Shown here piece by piece: positions 18,081 through 26,078 of a stretch of 64,000 nucleotides of DNA. Each line of letters begins with the position of its first letter. Within the stretch, counting starts at the first letter, position 1. The position numbers and the translations under genes are program-made. The notes under the pieces were generated by a model. It was not told the DNA's origin, ran no database searches, and was given only the letters and a program-made list of their open reading frames with translations. Source of the stretch: Microbacterium atlanticum (GTDB lineage Bacteria > Actinomycetota > Actinomycetes > Actinomycetales > Microbacteriaceae). Location: assembly GCF_015277815.1 (NCBI RefSeq), contig NZ_CP063813.1, positions 3,286,001 through 3,350,000 on the forward strand, in the 5' to 3' direction.

Positions 18081-18866
18081 TCAGGCGTCGCCGGCCAGCA
18101 CGGCGTCCATCTGCTCCGCCGGCAGCGGCAGCCCCCACAGGTAGCCCTGGCCACGGTGGCAGCCGCGGTTGCGAGACCGCTCGAAGTCGTCGAGCGTCTC
18201 GATGCCCTCCGCGACGACGCGCCAGCCGTGGGCGACGCTGCTCTGCACCACGGCGGCGATCGCGTCCTCTGCGGCGGCGTCGCGGCGCTGGGTGAGCGAT
18301 CGATCGATCTTCACCTCGTCGATCGGGAGTGTCTCCAGCATCCGGACGTCGCCGTCGGCGACGAAGTCGTCGACAGAGATCGCCACACCCTCCGCACGCA
18401 GCGCCTCGATGGCCGACAGCATGCCCGGGCGCAGCTGGGGGAGCGGTGCCTCCGTGATCTCGACCGTCACGCCGTCGGGATCGAGCTGCAGCTCTTCCAG
18501 GCGGCGCAGGACCGTGTGCGCGTAGCGCGCGGAGAAGTGCGCGGGAGAGGCGTTCACCGCCAGGGCGATGGCGTGCCCGGCCTTCCGCCACCGGGAGACA
18601 TGTCCGCTCGCCAGGGCGAACACCTGGGTGTCGACCTCCTCGAGGAACGCGCCGCGCTCGGCGAGTGGGATGAATCTGTCGGGGGGGACCGCCCCCAGCG
18701 TGACGTGGTTCCAGCGGCAAAGCGCCTCCACGCCGACGGGCACGGAGGTCTCCGACGGCGCGGGACCACCCGTCTGCAGATCGAACTGACCCTGAAACGC
18801 GAGCGTCAGGGCACCGGCCGACAGAGCCGTCCGCAGATCCCGAGTGAGCTGAGGCGTGCTGACCAT
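18081..18866 (-). CDS. Stand-alone EAL-domain c-di-GMP phosphodiesterase
   Basis: This 261-residue protein is essentially one EAL domain. The signature is present as VEALCRWNH (Glu47), and the metal- and substrate-binding motifs follow in order: AVNASPAHFS, TVEITEAP, SVDDF, DEVKIDRSL, VAEGIE and GQGYLWG. The set looks complete enough for hydrolysis of c-di-GMP to pGpG. ATG 18866, with GGTGAG upstream, starts right at the domain; longer readings have no support. No sensory domain is attached. Its closeness to the phytochrome-GGDEF gene suggests opposing control of one c-di-GMP pool. Confidence 0.9.
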   Translation of the reverse strand: MVSTPQLTRDLRTALSAGALTLAFQGQFDLQTGGPAPSETSVPVGVEALCRWNHVTLGAVPPDRFIPLAERGAFLEEVDTQVFALASGHVSRWRKAGHAIALAVNASPAHFSARYAHTVLRRLEELQLDPDGVTVEITEAPLPQLRPGMLSAIEALRAEGVAISVDDFVADGDVRMLETLPIDEVKIDRSLTQRRDAAAEDAIAAVVQSSVAHGWRVVAEGIETLDDFERSRNRGCHRGQGYLWGLPLPAEQMDAVLAGDA

Positions 18867-19001
18867 CTCACCAGGGTCAGGGAGGTGCGCCTTCTGACGC
18901 AACACCAGACACGGATCCGGTGAATCGCTATAATGCACGCCCAAGCCCCTCCGGCTCCGTGCCACGCCCGAGGGAGCCGATCGGAGGCTACTGTATATCC
19001 G

Positions 19002-19316
19002 ATGGGCACGCTCACCTATGACTCCAGGGTCACCGCTTCGTTCGATGACCGCATCCTCGCGCACCTGCAGACCGTGATCTGGGCCAAGCTGCGTCGGGGT
19101 GAGTCCTTCCCGTTCACGTGGACGGACCCGATGCGCAGCGGCCTGGGGCGCACCTCGGTCTGGCTCAGCCCGCACGTGTCGCTCTCGTTCGAGTACTTCG
19201 GCGGGCGACAGCCGCGCCTGAATCCCGGGTGGGTCGAAGCGCTCACGAAGGCGGCGAACTCGCCCGCGGGCCTGACGATCGTGCCCGAACCGGAAGCGCC
19301 GGCAGGCACCACGTAG
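19002..19316 (+). CDS. Conserved small protein, paralogue of the gene at 17451
   Basis: This 104-residue protein starts at ATG 19002. It matches the product at 17451 along its length: MGTLTYDS, ASFDDRILAHLQTVIWAKLRRGE, LSPHVSLSFEY and the ending ANSPAGLTIVPEPE. The function is unknown. It diverges from the EAL gene across 135 bases that contain the short AT-rich stretch CTGTATATCC just before the start, the best candidate for promoter elements in this gap. The two copies flank the EAL gene and the small gene at 17796, which suggests a local duplication within the c-di-GMP locus. Confidence 0.72.
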   Translation: MGTLTYDSRVTASFDDRILAHLQTVIWAKLRRGESFPFTWTDPMRSGLGRTSVWLSPHVSLSFEYFGGRQPRLNPGWVEALTKAANSPAGLTIVPEPEAPAGTT

Positions 19317-19370
19317 CCGGTCACGGCCTGCGCCGTCGACCCCTCCGTCTGTCGTCGGCCGACAGCGGGG

Positions 19371-19988
19371 TCAGTTCCAGACGCTCGGCGCCTCCGCGCG
19401 CGTCGGCGGGAGAGCGGATGCCGCGGCCCAGTCGTGCACCCACGCCTCGACTTCCGGGATGCCCTCGGGCCGGCCGACCGCGGCGAAGAGCTCCTCGTGC
19501 GACAGCGTGCCGCCGGTCCGCTTCATCATGCGGGCGCGGATGATGGCACGGGCGTAGACCTCTCCGTCGACGACCGCACGATGCTCGAGGTACACGGCCT
19601 TGTCGTCATGCCCGATCATGCGCGACTCGATGTCGAACCGCTGCCACAGGTTGAGGGACTTGCGGAAGGTCACCGTCTCGCTCGAGACGACCGCGTACCA
19701 GCCGTAGCGCTTCATGACGTCGAGCAGCCCCGTGCGGACGAGCAGGTCCCATCGGCCGAGGTCGAACAGCGACAGGTAGCGCCCGTTGTTCATGTGGCGC
19801 AGCAGATCGATGTCGGTGGGGAGCGTCGTCACCCGGATGCGCCCGATCTCGGCGGGTCCGAGCCGTCCGCTGCGGCGCAGGCGCCGCCGGGCGGTGAGCA
19901 TCACGATGAGGGTTCGCCACAGAACGTTCACGACGAGCGATGGTAGCGATCCGGGACCGATCCGCAGATTCGCTTGTGGGATCGGCAC
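19371..19988 (-). CDS. Hotdog-fold acyl-CoA thioesterase
   Basis: This ~205-residue protein of the 4HBT/acyl-CoA thioesterase type carries the hallmark TDIDLLRHMNNGRYLSLFDLGR at residues ~58-79, where Asp and HMNNGRY mark the active site. Further hotdog strands (VSSETVTFRKSLNLWQRF, EVYARAIIRARM) follow. A hydrophobic N-terminal stretch (VVNVLWRTLIVML, ~18-30) could be a membrane-association segment. The start is uncertain; a GTG within that stretch is an alternative. It probably hydrolyses acyl-CoA esters; substrate length cannot be read. It converges on the small paralogue gene to the left. Confidence 0.8.
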   Translation of the reverse strand: MPIPQANLRIGPGSLPSLVVNVLWRTLIVMLTARRRLRRSGRLGPAEIGRIRVTTLPTDIDLLRHMNNGRYLSLFDLGRWDLLVRTGLLDVMKRYGWYAVVSSETVTFRKSLNLWQRFDIESRMIGHDDKAVYLEHRAVVDGEVYARAIIRARMMKRTGGTLSHEELFAAVGRPEGIPEVEAWVHDWAAASALPPTRAEAPSVWN

Positions 19989-20015
19989 AGCCCGAGCATC
20001 CGACCGACGCCGCCG

Positions 20016-21461
20016 TCAGGTGCGAAGCGCGATCAGATCTCGTCGTCGTGTCGGCGACGTCGTGACGGGTCTCCACTTGACGTGCGCGTCCCACCAGTAC
20101 GGGCCCTTGACATACGGCACGCCGTCGATCATGCGGATCTGCCACCCGCCGGAATCGATCGTGCGGTGATGGAACCAGCACAGCAGCACCCCGTTGTCGG
20201 TGCGCGTCGGCCCGCCTCGCGAGTGCTCCTCGACGTGGTGGATCTCGCACCACTGCGGGCGCACATGGCAACCGGGGATGACGCACTGACCGTCGCGAAG
20301 CGTGATCGCCTTGCGCTGGTGGTGATTGAAGACGCGGTCGAGGGTCTGGATCGAGACGATCCGGCCGTTGTCTGCGAGCACCACGCGCTGCACCGCGCCG
20401 GCGCACGCCACGTGCCGGGCTGCCGCGATCGAGATGGGCTCGTCACCGCCGGGAAGGTGTGCGTAGCCGCGACCGCCGGCGAGATCCTCTTCGCGCACCG
20501 ACACGACAAGGGTCGGCGCTGCACCGCCCAGAATCGGAAGCTCACCCGAGGCCGCCGCCACCGTGAGCAGCGCCGCGAGCGCGTCATGCTGCTTCTGCTC
20601 GTGCGTGCGCTGGTCAGCTGCCGCCCCGACCGGCTCCTCGTCTGCGAATCGGCGGCGAGGGTCCTCGTCTTCCGTCTCGGCGAAACACGGGCCAAGGGGC
20701 GGCGCCCCTTCGCCCTTCGGGTTCAGCACGCTGTCGAACCCCAGCTGCAGCTGCGCGGCGACCTCGGGCAGGAGACGCCCGCGAACCGGCACCAGCCCAT
20801 CCTCAGCGCGGCGCCCGAGCGTGAATCCGCGCCGGCGCATCGCCCGCGACTCCACGGGCTCGGAGCCGTCCTGGTCGAGGTACGCCGCCCACACCTGCGC
20901 GAGGGCGCGCAGCTCGTCCGCCGAGGCGGGGGGCGCGGCGTCCGTTCCCTCGCCTCGCGCCGCGGCCGCCAGCTCCTCGTCGGCGGCGAGCAGCTCGGCC
21001 CGGCCGACGCTGCTGCGGAAGGCACCGACCACGGCCACGACGCCCTCGACACCGAGGTGTCCCCCGGCCACCGCATCGCGCAGCCGGGGGAACTCGGCCG
21101 GCAGCGCCTCACCCGTCGAGAGCGAACGGCGCCGCGCGGTCGCTTTCGCGGCCCTCGAGACCTCGGCCGCCGTTCGTCCCGAGGCTCGCGTCGCCCGCTG
21201 CACCAGCTCACCGGCGCTGCGACAGCCGTATCGCGTCGTGATGCGATCGGCGTGCGGGACGGCGGCATCACGGTCGGTGATCTCAGCCACCGCCGCGATC
21301 ATCATCGCCTCGGCCAGGCGCTGAACGCGTCCCGCTGCCGCAAGAGCCGAGAGCACGCCGGCGTCGGTCGACGCCGCCATGCCACTGTCACCGAACGCTG
21401 TCGCGGTGACCTCGGCGAGCGCATCGCCGAGCCCGAGAAGGGCATCGGCGAGGTTCGTCAT
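20016..21461 (-). CDS. DUF222 / HNH endonuclease-like protein (13E12 repeat family)
   Basis: This is a 481-residue protein. The N-terminal ~300 residues are Ala/Leu-rich helical DUF222. The C-terminal ~110 residues hold an HNH fold: CVIPGCHVRPQWCEIHHVEE, then GGPTRTDNGVLLCWFHHRTID, giving the Cys pairs and His residues of a metal-binding nuclease site. Such proteins are multi-copy in Microbacteriaceae and mycobacteria and may behave as selfish or repeat-family genes. No biological role is established that I can name. It begins 227 bases from the divergent acetyltransferase gene. Confidence 0.88.
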   Translation of the reverse strand: MTNLADALLGLGDALAEVTATAFGDSGMAASTDAGVLSALAAAGRVQRLAEAMMIAAVAEITDRDAAVPHADRITTRYGCRSAGELVQRATRASGRTAAEVSRAAKATARRRSLSTGEALPAEFPRLRDAVAGGHLGVEGVVAVVGAFRSSVGRAELLAADEELAAAARGEGTDAAPPASADELRALAQVWAAYLDQDGSEPVESRAMRRRGFTLGRRAEDGLVPVRGRLLPEVAAQLQLGFDSVLNPKGEGAPPLGPCFAETEDEDPRRRFADEEPVGAAADQRTHEQKQHDALAALLTVAAASGELPILGGAAPTLVVSVREEDLAGGRGYAHLPGGDEPISIAAARHVACAGAVQRVVLADNGRIVSIQTLDRVFNHHQRKAITLRDGQCVIPGCHVRPQWCEIHHVEEHSRGGPTRTDNGVLLCWFHHRTIDSGGWQIRMIDGVPYVKGPYWWDAHVKWRPVTTSPTRRRDLIALRT

Positions 21462-21688
21462 GCACCCATTCTGGCGGGGACCTCCGACATCGAAATCGCC
21501 TGGCCAGTATCGGAAACCGCCTGGTGGAGAACTGGTTCATGAGACCCGGCTGGGGCGCTTTGTGGAGGAGGGAAGAGCCGGCACGGGTTCGGCGACCGGG
21601 GCATCCGACGCCGCCCGACATTCCCGCCCCGCCCGCCACGGGTCCACTCGATTTCGGCTCTCGCCCCCGGCCGCGTAGAGTCTGGCCC

Positions 21689-22195
21689 ATGGAAGCCGAC
21701 ACCCAGACCGACATCGTCGTCCGTCCGGTGCGCGACGTCGACGCGGAGGCCCTCGGCCGCGTCCACGCGACGTGCTGGCACGAGACGTACGACCACCTGA
21801 TCAGCCGCGCCGCCCTCGAGGCGGTCTCGCCCAAGCGTCTCGCCGAACTGTGGACCCACTGGGCCGTCCAGGGCCCCGAGTTCAAGATGTTCGCCGCCCT
21901 CGTGAACGGTGAGATCGTCGGATTCGCCGGCTCCGGCCCGGCACGTGACAAGGACGCCCCGCGCTTCCGCGAGCTCTACTTCATCTACCTGCTCGACGCC
22001 TACCACGGCACCGGCATCGGCCAGAAGCTCTTCGACTCGGTCGTCGAGTCCGGCGAGGGCCTGTACCTGTGGGTCGCCGACGACAACCCCCGCGCGCACC
22101 GGTTCTACACGCGCAACGGGTTCACGCTCGACGGTGCGACGCACACCGAGCCCTTCCTCGGCGAGACGCTCACCGAGGTGCGCTTCGTGCGCTGA
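21689..22195 (+). CDS. GNAT-family N-acetyltransferase
   Basis: This 168-residue acetyltransferase starts with IVVRPVRDVDAEALGRVHATCWHETY, typical of the GNAT N-terminus. The acetyl-CoA-binding motif A reads YLLDAYHGTGIGQKLFDSV (around residues 103-121), and the C-terminus ends with the usual GFTLDGATH and a final strand. ATG 21689 was chosen as the last start before the domain. The acceptor substrate is unknown. A hairpin follows the stop. Confidence 0.88.
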   Translation: MEADTQTDIVVRPVRDVDAEALGRVHATCWHETYDHLISRAALEAVSPKRLAELWTHWAVQGPEFKMFAALVNGEIVGFAGSGPARDKDAPRFRELYFIYLLDAYHGTGIGQKLFDSVVESGEGLYLWVADDNPRAHRFYTRNGFTLDGATHTEPFLGETLTEVRFVR

Positions 22196-22215
22196 GCCGT
22201 CGCAGCCCGCGTCGC

Positions 22216-22247
22216 GGGGGCGTGCCCGGTCCGCCGGTCACGCCCCC
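22216..22247. terminator. Hairpin after the acetyltransferase gene
   Basis: The 9-bp stem GGGGGCGTG (22216-22224) pairs with CACGCCCCC (22239-22247) around a 14-base GC-rich loop. It lies between the acetyltransferase stop and the cofE start. There is no strong U-tract, so it is a moderate terminator candidate. Confidence 0.5.
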
Positions 22248-22285
22248 GTCGCGTTCTCCCCCTCAGGATCGGGAAGACTGGACCC

Positions 22286-23068
22286 ATGCCCCGCGCCGCC
22301 CTCACCGTCTGGCCGTTGCACGGCATCCCCGAGATCACCGCGGGAACCGACCTCGTCGACGTCATCGCGACGGCCGCCGCGGGCGAGCTCGCCGATGGGG
22401 ACATCCTCATCGTGACCTCGAAGATCGTCTCGAAGGCCGAGGGGCGCTTCGTCGTCGCCGAGGACCGCGAGGACGCGATCACCTCCGAGACCGTGCGGGT
22501 CGTGGCATCCCGCACCTCCCCCACCGGCTCGACGACCCGCATCGTCGAGAACCGCCTCGGCATGGTGTCGGCGGCCGCCGGTGTCGACGCGTCGAACACC
22601 CCCGAGGGAACCGTCCTGCTGCTGCCCGTCGACCCCGACGCCTCTGCGCGCGCCATCGCCGGCGGGCTGCGCGAGCGGCTGGGCGTCGCGGTGGGCGTCA
22701 TCGTCTCGGACACCCTGGGAAGGGCGTGGCGCGAAGGTCAGACGGACCACGCGATCGGCGCCGGGGGCGTGCTGGTATTCGAGGATCTGCGCGGAGAGAC
22801 GGATGCCGAGGGCCGGCCCCTCGTCGTCACCATGCCGTGCGTCGGCGACGAGCTCGCGGCGGCGGCTGATCTCGTGAAGGGCAAGGCGGCCCGTCTCCCG
22901 GTCGCGGTCGTGCGCGGCCGCGCCGACCTCGTCGGGCCCCTGGACCTCCCGGGCGCCCGCTCGATCGTCCGGCCGCCGGAGCGCGACATGTTCCGGCTGG
23001 GCGCCGACGAGGCCTACGCCGAGGGCTTCGCCGCGGGCGCGGCATCCGGATCGAACAGCGCCGGATAG
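22286..23068 (+). CDS. cofE: Coenzyme F420-0:L-glutamate ligase
   Basis: This 260-residue enzyme adds glutamates to F420-0 in coenzyme F420 synthesis. The family patterns are present: [18 protein letters not shown] near residue 33, [18 protein letters not shown] near 90, [21 protein letters not shown] near 139, and [14 protein letters not shown] near the end. Its length matches the stand-alone archaeal-type CofE and not the ~450-residue mycobacterial FbiB, which carries an additional nitroreductase-like domain. No other F420 genes lie in the window. Confidence 0.93.
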   Translation: MPRAALTVWPLHGIPEITAGTDLVDVIATAAAGELADGDILIVTSKIVSKAEGRFVVAEDREDAITSETVRVVASRTSPTGSTTRIVENRLGMVSAAAGVDASNTPEGTVLLLPVDPDASARAIAGGLRERLGVAVGVIVSDTLGRAWREGQTDHAIGAGGVLVFEDLRGETDAEGRPLVVTMPCVGDELAAAADLVKGKAARLPVAVVRGRADLVGPLDLPGARSIVRPPERDMFRLGADEAYAEGFAAGAASGSNSAG

Positions 23069-23157
23069 GCCGCACCCCGCCGCGAACAGCGCGCAACCGC
23101 CCCTTGTGACATGGCGAAACGGGACGGGAGAACCCCGCCCCGCCTCACCCCGCGCAC

Positions 23158-24024
23158 TCAGCGCTCGGAGCGCAGCACCGCCTCACCCGCCGAGACCTGC
23201 ACGCTCACCGTGCTGGACGCGCCGGGCGTCGAGCCGACGGCGTTGTCGAAGCCGCCCGCCGACACGTCGGAGGTGACGTCGTACTCGCCGTCGGGAACGG
23301 TGAGCCGCAGCGAGCCGGCGCTGACGTCCATGTCGATCGCATCGGGCTGGGCGCCGGTCAGCCGCGCGTCCATCGAACCCGCGCTCACCGTGAGCTCGGC
23401 GGTGCGCACATCCTCGAGTTCGAGGGTGCCGCGTCCCGCGCTCATGTCGGCGGTCAGGGACTCGGCCGACCCGGTCACGTCGAACGATCCGGCCGCCAGC
23501 GAGATGCCGAGCGTGCCGAACTCGCCGTCCGTGATGAACTCGCCGGCCGACAGCGACACGTCGGCGTCGAGACCCGCGAGCTCGGCGGGCAGGCGCAGCA
23601 CGGCATCCGCCCGCTGGTCTCCGAACCACCCGCGCCAGCCGAACCAGCCGAACCGGTCCGGTGACGCGACCGCGAGGGTGTCGCCCTGCCGGTCGAGGCG
23701 CCAGACGTCGGCGCCCCACGAGCTCGTGACCTCGAGCTCGGCCTCGGTCACGTCGGTGAACTCCACGCGGAGCGTTCCGGCGGCGGCGTCGACGTCCAGC
23801 TGCTCGACGCCGGCGGCGTCGGCCGTCCGCGTCGACGTCGAGACCGATGCCGAGGCGATCGTGCCGACGGCGGCTGAGACCATTGCTCCGAGCAGCACGA
23901 GGCCGCCGAACACGATGACGAGGATCGCGACGACGCGCGACCCGCTCGAAGGCGGCGGGGCATCGGCCGGCCGGTCCGGAAGCGCTGCGGAGGGCGGCGG
24001 AGGAGGGGTCATGGTGGTGCTCAT
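23158..24024 (-). CDS. DUF4097-type beta-helix membrane protein
   Basis: This 288-residue protein begins with a Pro-rich cytoplasmic N-terminus (PPPPPSAALPDRPADAPPP), then one membrane helix at about 30-57. The long C-terminal domain is made of repeated short beta strands with the recurring pattern (V/L)SAG(S/E)(L/F), typical of DUF4097. In this fold the repeats stack as an extracellular beta-helix. The gene overlaps the response-regulator stop by ATGA and so is the last cistron of a kinase-regulator operon. Similar accessory proteins lie next to envelope-stress two-component systems; a sensing role here is inferred. Confidence 0.82.
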   Translation of the reverse strand: MSTTMTPPPPPSAALPDRPADAPPPSSGSRVVAILVIVFGGLVLLGAMVSAAVGTIASASVSTSTRTADAAGVEQLDVDAAAGTLRVEFTDVTEAELEVTSSWGADVWRLDRQGDTLAVASPDRFGWFGWRGWFGDQRADAVLRLPAELAGLDADVSLSAGEFITDGEFGTLGISLAAGSFDVTGSAESLTADMSAGRGTLELEDVRTAELTVSAGSMDARLTGAQPDAIDMDVSAGSLRLTVPDGEYDVTSDVSAGGFDNAVGSTPGASSTVSVQVSAGEAVLRSER

Positions 24025-24725
24025 CGGTTCGTTCCTGTCTGCGGCGTGCGGCCGCTCGGGGTCGGGGGCGGCGTGGCGCCGCCGTGCTCGAGGTGGGCGA
24101 GCGCCGCGAGGACGCGGCGGTTGCCGGATTCGTCGGGTTCGAGGTCCAGCTTCTGGAAGACCGCGGTGATGTGCTTCTCGACGCTGCCCTCGCTGACGTG
24201 GAGGGTCCTGGCGATGGCCTGGTTGGAGCGCCCCTCGGCGATGAGAGCGAGCACGGATGCCTCGCGCTCGGTGAGTCGCAGCATCCGCTCATCCCGCTTG
24301 CGCCGGCTGAGCAGCTGCGCGACGACCTCGGGATCGAGCACGGTGGCCCCGGCCGCGATGCGGTCGATCGCCTCGAGGAAGTCGGTGACGTCGGCCACCC
24401 GGTCCTTGAGGAGGTAGCCGAGCGCACCGCCGCTGGACGCGATGAGGTCGGCGGCGTACCGCTCCTCGACGTACTGCGACAGCACGAGCACCGCGAGCTC
24501 GGGGAGGCGTGCGCGCAGCGAGAGCGCGGCGCGGATGCCCTCGTCGGTCCAGCTCGGCGGCAGCCGCACGTCGAGGATGCAGAGCTCGGGCGCGGTCCGG
24601 TCGACCGTCTCGTCGAGGTGCGAGGCGTCGGGGAGGGCGGCGACCACCTCGTGGCCGGCGTCCTCGAGCACCCGCACCAGGCCGGCGCGCAGCAGCGCGG
24701 AGTCCTCGCAGATCACGATGCGCAC
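24021..24725 (-). CDS. NarL/LuxR-family response regulator
   Basis: This 234-residue regulator has a receiver domain starting VRIVICEDSALLRAGL, the phospho-acceptor Asp in ELCILDVRLPP (~residue 53), and the switch Lys in GYLLKDRV. The DNA-binding domain follows at ~150-215 with LTEREASVLALIAEGRSNQ and SEGSVEKHITAVFQKL. The GTG at 24725 overlaps the kinase gene by 13 bases, indicating translational coupling. A Pro/Thr-rich tail ends the protein. It should control promoters in response to the adjacent kinase. Confidence 0.93.
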   Translation of the reverse strand: MRIVICEDSALLRAGLVRVLEDAGHEVVAALPDASHLDETVDRTAPELCILDVRLPPSWTDEGIRAALSLRARLPELAVLVLSQYVEERYAADLIASSGGALGYLLKDRVADVTDFLEAIDRIAAGATVLDPEVVAQLLSRRKRDERMLRLTEREASVLALIAEGRSNQAIARTLHVSEGSVEKHITAVFQKLDLEPDESGNRRVLAALAHLEHGGATPPPTPSGRTPQTGTNR

Positions 24726-25978
24726 GGGATGCTCACCTCCACGCTGGTGGGACCGCCCGCGGGGCTGTCGATGCGGGCCTCGCCGCCGGCCGCGAGGACG
24801 CGGTTGACGATGCCGTCGAGGCCACCGCCCGGCACGACCTGCGCGCCGCCCACGCCGTTGTCCTCGACGCGCGCCCACAGGACGCCGGGCTCGCGCAGCC
24901 GCACGACGACGCGCACCTCGGTCGCACGGGAGTGCTTCGCGGCGTTCGTGAGGGCCTCGGCGATCACGAAGTACGCCGCCGCCTCGGTGTCGCGGCTGCA
25001 GCGGCCGTCGAGTCGCACATCGGTCTGCACCGGCACGACCGAGCGCGCGACCAGGGCCGAGAGCGCGGCGTCGAGGCCGCGATCGTCGAGGACGGACGTG
25101 TGGATGCCGCGTGCGAGCTGTCGCAGCTCGGTGATGGCGGCCTTCGTGGAGGTGTGGGCCTCGCTGATCAGCGCCTTCGCCGCCTCGGGGTCGGCGTCGA
25201 TCTTCTGCTGCGCGAGCCCCAGCGTCATGCCGACCGACACCAGCCGCGGCTGGACGCCGTCGTGCAGGTCGCGCTCGATGCGGGTGCGCTCGACATCGGC
25301 GGCGCGCACGGCGCCGGCGTGCTGGAGGCTGGAGGCGCGGGCGGCGGCCGCCAGCTGCGCCTCGCGCGAGGGCACCATGACCGCCCGCGCGATGATGCCG
25401 TGGAGGATCCCGAGCCCGACGAGGCCCGCAGCCGACACGAGTACCGCGAGGATGCCGACCGGCACCGCCCACGACAGCGGCACGTCGATGCCGGTGCGCG
25501 CCAGGCGCACCGCGCTGGCGTCGCCGAACAGCGGCGCGAAGGCGAGCACGACGCCCGATGCGAGGAGCCCCGCGAGGGCCACGACGACCCAGCCGAGGAT
25601 GGTCGCGATCGCGAGGTTCGCGATGGCGCGCCAGGTGGAGAGGTCGATCGCCTGCATCCACACGGTGCGGACGAAGCCGCCGAAGCCGGGGCGCCCGCTG
25701 GACCGCGGGCGCGGGGCCGCGAGGCCGAACCGGTACAGCCCGTCGACGCGCTGGGTCTCGAGCCAGCCGACGGCGTAGAGCACGTAGACGAGGGCGAAGA
25801 GCACGACGAGGCCGAGGCCGAGCACGAACAGGAGGCCGATGCCGAGTCCGAGCATCGAGAAGAGAAGGGAGAACACCGCGGCGCCGATGATGCCGACGGC
25901 GGCGAGCTGGGCGATCGCGCCCGCCACCTGTGCGGGCCTGGTCACCGGGCGAGGGTGGGCTGTGTCGGAGGAGGTCAT
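24713..25978 (-). CDS. Two-component sensor histidine kinase (HisKA_3 type)
   Basis: This 421-residue NarX/DegS-like kinase has several membrane helices: two near residues 15-60 and two or three around 115-180. The dimerisation helix carries the phospho-acceptor His in RTRIERDLHDGVQPRL, and the ATPase domain contains AEALTNAAKHSRATEV (N box) and GVGGAQVVPGGGLDGI (G box). There is no large extracellular loop, so it probably senses through its membrane part or via the DUF4097 protein encoded downstream. It is the first gene of the three-gene operon. Confidence 0.92.
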   Translation of the reverse strand: MTSSDTAHPRPVTRPAQVAGAIAQLAAVGIIGAAVFSLLFSMLGLGIGLLFVLGLGLVVLFALVYVLYAVGWLETQRVDGLYRFGLAAPRPRSSGRPGFGGFVRTVWMQAIDLSTWRAIANLAIATILGWVVVALAGLLASGVVLAFAPLFGDASAVRLARTGIDVPLSWAVPVGILAVLVSAAGLVGLGILHGIIARAVMVPSREAQLAAAARASSLQHAGAVRAADVERTRIERDLHDGVQPRLVSVGMTLGLAQQKIDADPEAAKALISEAHTSTKAAITELRQLARGIHTSVLDDRGLDAALSALVARSVVPVQTDVRLDGRCSRDTEAAAYFVIAEALTNAAKHSRATEVRVVVRLREPGVLWARVEDNGVGGAQVVPGGGLDGIVNRVLAAGGEARIDSPAGGPTSVEVSIPCAS

Positions 25979-26078
25979 GCCCCTTACGGTAGGCGCGCGC
26001 GGCGCGCGGCGCGCCCGAGGTGGCCGGAGACCTGGCTTCGGGTTATCCCCCAGGGCGGAGGCGTCCGCCGTCGGCGGC

